Notes under the pieces: model-generated | The model's input: the letters and a program-made list of their open reading frames with translations, nothing else | Told to the model about the DNA's origin: nothing | Databases searched by the model: none | In this document: piece after piece, positions 6,677 to 7,407 of the stretch | Layout of the letters: every line of letters starts with the position of its first letter | Position numbering within the stretch: the first letter of the stretch is position 1 | Position numbers and translations under genes: made by a program | From: an uncultured Parabacteroides sp. | GTDB lineage: Bacteria > Bacteroidota > Bacteroidia > Bacteroidales > Tannerellaceae | Length of the DNA: 7,407 nucleotides | Reading direction: 5' to 3' | NCBI GenBank assembly: GCA_937890135.1 | Contig: CALBYC010000065.1 | Span: 1-7,407, forward strand

Positions 6677-6684
6677 TACTTTTG
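6677..6684 (+). promoter_or_regulatory. -7 box of metallopeptidase gene promoter
   Basis: TACTTTTG is an exact match to TAnnTTTG and ends only 13 bases before the ATG at 6698. A start near 6688 would leave a leader of about 10 bases. A TTG at 6659-6661 is closer than the usual -33 spacing, so the upstream element is weak or absent. Confidence 0.55.
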
Positions 6685-6697
6685 TAAGAAAAACATA

Positions 6698-7396
6698 ATG
6701 GAAAGTTGTTTTGATGATAAAGAGGTAGGACGTGTTTATGTTAGAATGTCCGCAAGAGCCAAACATTATAGTCTAAAAATCACGAATGGCAAGGTGCAGG
6801 GAATCATGCCGATAAAAGGAGATATGAGGGAATTGATAGATTTTGTCCAATCCAAACGAAAGGAAATCCAACAGGCATTGCTTAAGCATCCGGCAAAATC
6901 AATCCTGAACGAAAAGACGCAAATGCAAACAGCAACTTTCAGACTTCAGATTCTTTGTACTGAACGGGAAAACTTTTACATGACATTGAAAGAGGGCGTT
7001 TTGTCTATCGCTTGCCCGTACCACACTTGCTTTGAAGAGGGGGAAGTACAAGATTTGTTAAAAGGAATGATTGAAAAGGCCTTGCGTCATGAAGCTAAAA
7101 GGATTTTGCCTTGCAGGATCATTGAATTGGCAAAACAATATGGATTCAGCCTGACAGGCATCAAAATCAATTCCAGCCGGACACATTGGGGAAGCTGCAC
7201 CAGCAGGAAAAGCATCAATCTCTCTTTTCATCTCATGCTGCTACCTTGGCACTTGATTGATTATGTTTTGCTCCATGAATTATGCCATACCATCGAAATG
7301 AACCATAGTGAACGTTTCTGGGCTCTTATGGATCAGGTTACAAATAGGAAAGCTTTGGCTTTACGGCAAGAGATGAAGCAATATCATATGCTCTAA
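6698..7396 (+). CDS. YgjP-like (DUF45) zinc metallopeptidase
   Basis: The product is a 232-residue protein of the YgjP/DUF45 group of SprT-like zincins, often annotated as M48 family metallopeptidase. The catalytic motif is His193-Glu194-Leu-Cys-His197, with third ligand His203 in the conserved NHSERFW block that follows. HWGSCTSRKSINLSFHLMLLP at 163-183 is the family's other hallmark. The N-terminal half (about 10-130) has the basic, lysine- and arginine-rich pattern usual for the family. No signal peptide or transmembrane helix is visible, so it is likely cytoplasmic; natural substrates are not known. The ATG at 6698 is chosen over the TTG at 6659 because the promoter -7 box lies between them. 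It is transcribed divergently from gpmI. Only 11 bases follow the stop codon, so its downstream context is not visible. Confidence 0.92.
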   Translation: MESCFDDKEVGRVYVRMSARAKHYSLKITNGKVQGIMPIKGDMRELIDFVQSKRKEIQQALLKHPAKSILNEKTQMQTATFRLQILCTERENFYMTLKEGVLSIACPYHTCFEEGEVQDLLKGMIEKALRHEAKRILPCRIIELAKQYGFSLTGIKINSSRTHWGSCTSRKSINLSFHLMLLPWHLIDYVLLHELCHTIEMNHSERFWALMDQVTNRKALALRQEMKQYHML

Positions 7397-7407
7397 ACCC
7401 TGTTCAG

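Overview
The window looks like ordinary chromosomal DNA from a member of the Bacteroidales, most likely a Bacteroides-type gut or oral organism. Three things point there. The protein families fit: a PorX-type response regulator with a PglZ domain, a DUF3109 protein and a cofactor-independent phosphoglycerate mutase. Five transcription units begin near perfect matches to the Bacteroidetes -7 box TAnnTTTG. The start codons lack Shine-Dalgarno sequences. Genus and species cannot be fixed from the sequence alone.

Layout. The left end holds the 3' part of a plus-strand porX-like gene (1-1485), followed by a plus-strand long-chain polyprenyl diphosphate synthase gene (1595-2566) with its own promoter. 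A short convergent region follows (2567-2815). It contains a degenerate 22-nt tandem repeat and a strong hairpin that can terminate transcription from both sides. The minus strand then carries, read from right to left, gpmI (6548-5031), a DUF3109 cysteine-rich protein gene (4935-4357), tyrS (4250-2958) and a tRNA-Gln(UUG) gene (2886-2816). gpmI ends in a clear intrinsic terminator. tyrS and the tRNA each have a -7 box of their own, so the minus-strand block is probably several units rather than one operon. At the right end, a divergent promoter region separates gpmI from a plus-strand YgjP-like zinc metallopeptidase gene (6698-7396).

Functionally these are mostly housekeeping genes: isoprenoid side-chain synthesis for the respiratory quinone, glycolysis, tyrosine charging and a glutamine tRNA. 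Three are less well understood: the PorX-like regulator, the DUF3109 protein and the metallopeptidase. I see no mobile element, CRISPR array, prophage or defence cassette, and no convincing new multigene system. The best leads are the small tandem repeat, the intact catalytic set of the PorX-like protein, and the very short leaders predicted for two genes.
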